A stretch of DNA of 8,285 nt from Alphaproteobacteria bacterium (lineage in GTDB: Bacteria > Pseudomonadota > Alphaproteobacteria > CACIAM-22H2): assembly GCA_947500965.1 (NCBI GenBank), contig CANMWW010000072.1:1-8285 (forward strand), read 5' to 3'. Under the pieces are notes generated by a model. The model did no database searches. It saw only the letters and a list, made by a program, of their open reading frames with translations, and was not told where the DNA came from. Both the position numbers and the translations under genes were made by a program. Below, piece by piece: positions 5,622 through 8,285 of this stretch (its first letter is position 1; each line of letters opens with the position of its first letter).

Positions 5622-6076
5622 TCGAGCGGCGCCCCGTCGGGGGGCTCGAAGCCCGGGATGTAGCGGTAGCTGCCCTCGCCCGACGCGACCAGCCGTCCCT
5701 CCGCGTCGAGCACCTCGGCGGCGGCGAAGAAGATGCGCGAGCCGCCGCCCCGGCGCCTGCCGATCGTGCGCAGCAGGCCGGTCCGCGCTGCGGCGATGAA
5801 CTGCACGGAGAAGGAGAGCGTGGTGGCGCGCACGACGTTGCCGGGGACCGCGCAGAAGACGCCGGACAGCCCGGCCGCGCTGTCCAGCAGCGTCGCGTGG
5901 ACGCCGCCATGCAGCAGGCCGGAGCGATTGGTGTGGATGGCGCTTGCCTCCAGTTCGATCTCGGCCAGGCCAGGCTCCCACCGCACCAGCCTGTAGCCGA
6001 CGAGCTTCTGGAAGCCGCCTATGGCGACGCTCAGGTCGGGCCGCTCGCCGGCGGCAGGATGTTCATTCCCGGTCAT
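5597..6076 (-). CDS. PaaI-family hotdog-fold thioesterase
   Basis: A 159-residue cytoplasmic thioesterase of the hotdog fold (4HBT/PaaI group), which hydrolyses acyl-CoA, often aromatic or medium-chain acyl-CoA that has built up as a dead-end product. HTNRSGLLHGGVHATLLDSAAG (48-69) contains the hallmark N50, the HGG turn (56-58) and the helix residue D65. TTLSFSVQFIAAARTG (85-100) is the second family strand, and GRLVASGEGSYRYI is the last. The frame opens at 6133 with 19 Arg/Ala-rich residues. I chose ATG 6076 (MTGNEHPAAGERPDL) because the length then fits the family. The Shine-Dalgarno before it is weak. It is divergent from the RidA-like gene (118-bp gap). A role in clearing acyl-CoA from the neighbouring catabolic genes is possible, but they do not share an operon. 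Confidence 0.92.
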   Translation of the reverse strand: MTGNEHPAAGERPDLSVAIGGFQKLVGYRLVRWEPGLAEIELEASAIHTNRSGLLHGGVHATLLDSAAGLSGVFCAVPGNVVRATTLSFSVQFIAAARTGLLRTIGRRRGGGSRIFFAAAEVLDAEGRLVASGEGSYRYIPGFEPPDGAPLDAPVRGKA

Positions 6077-6089
6077 GCCCGAACCATCG

Positions 6090-6119
6090 CGTCGCGCCGC
6101 CGCGCGCGCAAGCGCGACG
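6090..6119. repeat. 8-bp inverted repeat in thioesterase/RidA divergent gap
   Basis: CGTCGCGC (6090-6097) and GCGCGACG (6112-6119) form a perfect 8-bp inverted repeat with a 14-nt spacer, just upstream of the thioesterase start. It could be an operator or a hairpin in the thioesterase 5' leader. In such CG-rich sequence chance occurrence is likely. Confidence 0.2.
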
Positions 6120-6155
6120 GCACGCCGGCGCATCGCCGCGGCACGCGCGCTCCGC

Positions 6156-6161
6156 TATGCT
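6156..6161 (+). promoter_or_regulatory. Candidate -10 (TATGCT) for the RidA-like gene
   Basis: TATGCT lies 33 bp before the ATG at 6195 and is the best -10-like hexamer in a GC-rich gap. It would give a 5' leader of about 25-28 nt that includes the GGAG ribosome-binding site at 6183-6186. The region about 17 bp upstream shows no TTGACA-like -35, so the call is tentative. Confidence 0.3.
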
Positions 6162-6194
6162 CGCCCGATTCCACCACCAGACGGAGACCAAGCC

Positions 6195-6533
6195 ATGATC
6201 ACGCGCCTTCCCGACCATCCGACGCGCTGCGAGGGCGTCGCCTGGGACAAGCTCGCCACGACGGTGTGCCTCGCCGACGACAACTCGCAGGGCATGTACA
6301 TGCAGGCGAAGGAGGCCCTCGCGAACATCGACAAGAACCTCGAGAAGCTCGGCTCGCACAAGTCGAAGATCCTGACCGCGATGGTCTACATCACCGACAT
6401 CGCGCTGAAGCCCGAGCTCAACCGGGCCTGGGACGAGTGGGCCGACCGCGACAACCCGCCGATGCGCGCCTGCGTCGCGGTCACGCTCGAGGGCAAGGAC
6501 CTCGTCGAGATCATCGTCACGGCGACGCGCTGA
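6195..6533 (+). CDS. RidA/YjgF/UK114-family protein, YoaB-like
   Basis: A 112-residue member of the RidA family. Canonical RidA is a small trimeric cytosolic deaminase that clears reactive enamine/imine intermediates from PLP enzymes such as threonine dehydratase. The body ALANIDKNLEKLGSHKSKIL (41-60), MVYITDI (63-69) and NRAWDEWADRDNPPMRACV resembles the E. coli YoaB branch rather than RidA itself. R91 in PPMRACV matches the carboxylate-binding arginine, and E105 in LVEIIVTA matches the conserved glutamate. The N-terminus lacks the canonical GPYSQA active-site segment, having LADDNSQGMYMQ instead, so catalysis may differ. ATG 6195 has GGAG (6183-6186) 8 nt upstream. The upstream frame extension is noise. 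It is a single gene, convergent with the EamA transporter. Confidence 0.93.
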   Translation: MITRLPDHPTRCEGVAWDKLATTVCLADDNSQGMYMQAKEALANIDKNLEKLGSHKSKILTAMVYITDIALKPELNRAWDEWADRDNPPMRACVAVTLEGKDLVEIIVTATR

Positions 6534-6548
6534 CGCCTTCTTGCGCGC

Positions 6549-6575
6549 GGGCGCGGGGCCTCATGCCCCGCGCCC
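6549..6575. terminator. 11-bp perfect hairpin between RidA-like and EamA gene ends
   Basis: GGGCGCGGGGC (6549-6559), loop CTCAT, GCCCCGCGCCC (6565-6575). The stem begins 15 bp after the RidA-like stop, and the EamA stop codon (6561-6563) lies in the loop. It is a very stable stem with a compact 5-nt loop, well placed to terminate both converging genes. No T-run follows on either strand, so it departs from the standard intrinsic terminator. Confidence 0.55.
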
Positions 6576-7445
6576 GGCGCCTCCCGCGGGCCGCGTCGCG
6601 GACAGGACGACGTAGAGGCCCGAGCCGACGACGAGCGGCAGCCCCAGCAGCAGGCGCGGGCTCGGCTCGTCGCCCCAGGCCAGCCAGCCGACCAGCACGC
6701 CCCAGGCGATGCTCGTGTAGTCGAAGGGCGCGATGACGCTCGCGGGCGCGAGCCGGTACGCCGCCGTCAGCAGCAGGTGGCCGCAGCCGCCGATGACGCC
6801 GACGGCCGCGAGCATCGCCCATTGCGTCCCCTCCGGCGCGCGCCAGTCCAGCGGCGCGAGCAGGGCCGTGATCCCGGTCATCGCGAGCATGTAGTAGAGC
6901 ACGATCGTCGTCGTGCGCTCCGCCGCGCCCATGCGCCGGATGAGGACGAGCGCGAGCGCCACCGACATCTGCGCGCAGACGCCGACCGCCAGCGCCCAGG
7001 CCGAGGCGGTACCCGTCGGCGGCACGATCACGAGCACGCCGGCGAGGCCGGCGCCGATCGCGGCCCAGCGCCGCCAGCCGACGGTCTCGCCCAGCATCGG
7101 CGCGGAGAGCGCGGCCACGAAGAGCGGCACGAGGAAGGTGATCGCGACCCAGTCCGCGATCGGCATCAGCGCCACGCCGTGGAAGGACAGCACGATCGAC
7201 GCGACGCCGCAGGCGCCGCGCAGCGCGTAGGCCCCGGGCTGGGCCGTGCGCAGCCCGCGCAGGCCCCCGTCGGCGAGCGCGACCGGCAGGCAGAGCGCCA
7301 GCGCGCAGCTCGCGCGGAAGAACGCGACCTGCATCGGCGAGAAGTCGCGGCTGAGCCACTTCACGAGCGCGATCATGCCGGTGAACAGCGCCACCGCGAC
7401 GAGGGCCAGCGCCACGCCGCGGCGGATGCGCGCCGCCTCGTCCAT
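6561..7445 (-). CDS. EamA/DMT-superfamily transporter
   Basis: A 294-residue inner-membrane protein of the drug/metabolite transporter superfamily with two EamA repeats, roughly residues 14-140 and 150-283, and about ten hydrophobic helices. Family marks are FSPMQVAFFRAS (35-46) in the first repeat, LVPLFVAALSAPMLGE (105-120) at the end of its helix 4 region, and YRLAPASVIAPFDYTSIAWGVLVGWL (230-255) with WGDEP in the second. Relatives export amino acids, metabolites or drugs, or take up small organics; the substrate cannot be read here. ATG 7445 lies 20 bp after the stop of the upstream serine hydrolase gene, so the two are probably co-transcribed. The ribosome-binding site is only a G-run. 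The frame continues open upstream within the hydrolase, but that part is a shadow. Confidence 0.92.
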   Translation of the reverse strand: MDEAARIRRGVALALVAVALFTGMIALVKWLSRDFSPMQVAFFRASCALALCLPVALADGGLRGLRTAQPGAYALRGACGVASIVLSFHGVALMPIADWVAITFLVPLFVAALSAPMLGETVGWRRWAAIGAGLAGVLVIVPPTGTASAWALAVGVCAQMSVALALVLIRRMGAAERTTTIVLYYMLAMTGITALLAPLDWRAPEGTQWAMLAAVGVIGGCGHLLLTAAYRLAPASVIAPFDYTSIAWGVLVGWLAWGDEPSPRLLLGLPLVVGSGLYVVLSATRPAGGAGRGA

Positions 7446-7465
7446 GCCGCGCGCCCCCGCGCCCG

Positions 7466-8285
7466 TCAGCGCAGCGCCGCGAGGACGCGCCCGACCAGGC
7501 CCTCGACCGACGTCTTGCGGATCCAGCGCGCGACCAGGACGATGTCCTGCGACGGCAGCACCGCGACGACATGCGTGCCCGCGCCCATCGCGAAATAGGC
7601 GTCGTGCGGCGCGGAGGGGAACTGGACCCCGCCGTCGTTGAGCCACCACATGAAGCCGTAGCCGCGGTTGAGCGGGCAGGGCGTCGTCATCGCGCGCACC
7701 CAGCCCGCGGGCAGGATCCGCCGGCGGTCCCACGTGCCGTCGCGCGCGACCATCAGGCCGAAGCGCGCATGGTCGAGCGTCGAGACGAAGATGCCGCCGC
7801 CCCAGTGGCTGCCACCGGGCACGGAGGCGATCGCGCGGCCGCCGACATCGACGACCGCGTTGCGATAGGCCTCCCAGCGCCAGGTCGCGGAGGCGCCGAC
7901 CGGCTCCATGACCTCGCGCCGCAGCACGTCGGGAAGGGCCTCGCCGAAGAGGCGCAGCAGCGACAGGCTCAGGCGGTTGACGCGCACGTCGTTGTATTCC
8001 CAGTGCGTGCCGGGCGCGCGCATCGCGCGGAGGTCGCCCTTCGGCGCCTCGCCGCCCGACAGGCCGACGCTTCGGTTGTGGTCGACGCTGTCGGGCCTGT
8101 CGAAGAGCGTGCCCGACCACTCGCTGGTCTGCTGCAGCAGCTGGCGCCAGGTGATCGGCGCGTTCTGCGGCGAATCGAAGCCGCCGTCGCGCACGCGCGC
8201 GCCCACGCGCGCGTCGAGGTCCGGCAGCAGGCCGCGCCCCGCGGCGACGCCTGCGAGCACCGCGAGGTAGCTCTTGGCGACGGAG
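7466..8285 (-). CDS. Serine hydrolase, beta-lactamase-related (5' end beyond window)
   Basis: The C-terminal 272 residues of a beta-lactamase-fold serine hydrolase; the N-terminus lies beyond the right edge. The first complete codons read SVAKSYLAVLAG, so the catalytic SxxK serine codon (plus 8282-8284) is the last complete codon inside the window. Counting from that Ser as 1, LLQQTSEWSGTLFDRPD is at 49-65. The Y97-N-D99 motif in WEYNDVRVN replaces the usual YxN. GGSHWGGGIFVSTLDHARFG is at 157-176, and MGAGTHVVAVLPSQDIVLVARWIRK near 233-257 carries the third motif region. This is a different subfamily from the hydrolase at the left edge, nearer the 6-aminohexanoate-dimer hydrolase/esterase type. 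GTG 8260 is inside the gene and is not its start. It is probably co-transcribed with the EamA transporter. The substrate is unknown. Confidence 0.9.
   Translation of the reverse strand, partial: SVAKSYLAVLAGVAAGRGLLPDLDARVGARVRDGGFDSPQNAPITWRQLLQQTSEWSGTLFDRPDSVDHNRSVGLSGGEAPKGDLRAMRAPGTHWEYNDVRVNRLSLSLLRLFGEALPDVLRREVMEPVGASATWRWEAYRNAVVDVGGRAIASVPGGSHWGGGIFVSTLDHARFGLMVARDGTWDRRRILPAGWVRAMTTPCPLNRGYGFMWWLNDGGVQFPSAPHDAYFAMGAGTHVVAVLPSQDIVLVARWIRKTSVEGLVGRVLAALR

Noticed and set aside
4572..5981. The dioxygenase frame stays open upstream on the minus strand to give a 725-residue product
   Set aside because: The extra N-terminal 470 residues are low-complexity and run antisense to the kinase gene. 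The PhyH start at 4571 gives the normal family N-terminus with an upstream G-run.
5036..6736. A 566-codon plus-strand frame spanning kinase, thioesterase and RidA-like genes
   Set aside because: It crosses three real genes on both strands out of frame and has no recognisable domain.
7446..8120. Upstream extension of the EamA transporter frame into the serine hydrolase gene
   Set aside because: The extension is out of frame with the hydrolase and Arg-rich. The transporter start at 7445 fits the family length and the 20-bp gap.
1..8285. Antibiotic-resistance island (two beta-lactamase-fold proteins, an APH-fold kinase, a Bcr/CflA pump)
   Set aside because: The hydrolase motifs are of esterase/peptidase-like branches, the kinase resembles choline kinase, and no integron, transposase or direct repeats are seen. 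Base composition looks uniform across the window.
1..8285. Search for CRISPR repeats, tRNA, rRNA, riboswitches or mobile-element ends
   Set aside because: No regularly spaced direct repeats, no tRNA-like cloverleaf, no recognisable riboswitch core and no transposase coding sequence were found by eye.

Overview
This is a gene-dense, very GC-rich window (well above two-thirds G+C by eye, not counted), with G/C-ending codons throughout and gaps of about 120 bp or less. It looks like a chromosomal segment from a high-GC proteobacterium (an alpha- or betaproteobacterium). That assignment rests on base composition and gene families only. I see no rRNA, tRNA, CRISPR array, insertion sequence, integrase or phage gene.

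Left block (1-2521, minus strand): a compact operon read right to left. It holds a 9-codon leader ORF, an AtuA-family protein, a small AtuA-related protein and a beta-lactamase-fold serine hydrolase that runs off the left edge. All three junctions are four-base ATGA stop/start overlaps, so translation is probably coupled along the whole unit. AtuA-type proteins belong to acyclic terpene (citronellol/geraniol-type) and related carboxylate catabolism, so this is probably a small catabolic unit with its own hydrolase; the substrate is unknown.

Middle block (2606-6533): single genes on alternating strands. In order they are a Bcr/CflA-type MFS exporter (+), a phytanoyl-CoA dioxygenase-like Fe(II)/2-oxoglutarate oxygenase (-), a choline kinase/aminoglycoside phosphotransferase-fold kinase (+), a PaaI-type hotdog thioesterase (-) and a YoaB-like RidA-family protein (+). 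Divergent pairs share gaps of about 110-120 bp that must hold both promoters. Convergent pairs abut or overlap, and each convergent junction carries a GC-rich inverted repeat over the stop codons.

Right block (6561-8285, minus strand): a second serine hydrolase of a different beta-lactamase-fold subfamily, cut by the right edge exactly at its catalytic SxxK motif. It is followed 20 bp downstream by an EamA/DMT-type transporter, probably in one operon.

The genes do not form one obvious pathway. The window reads as a patchwork of small-molecule catabolism, export and metabolite-repair genes. The most distinctive element is the leader-AtuA-AtuA-related-hydrolase unit with consecutive ATGA overlaps.
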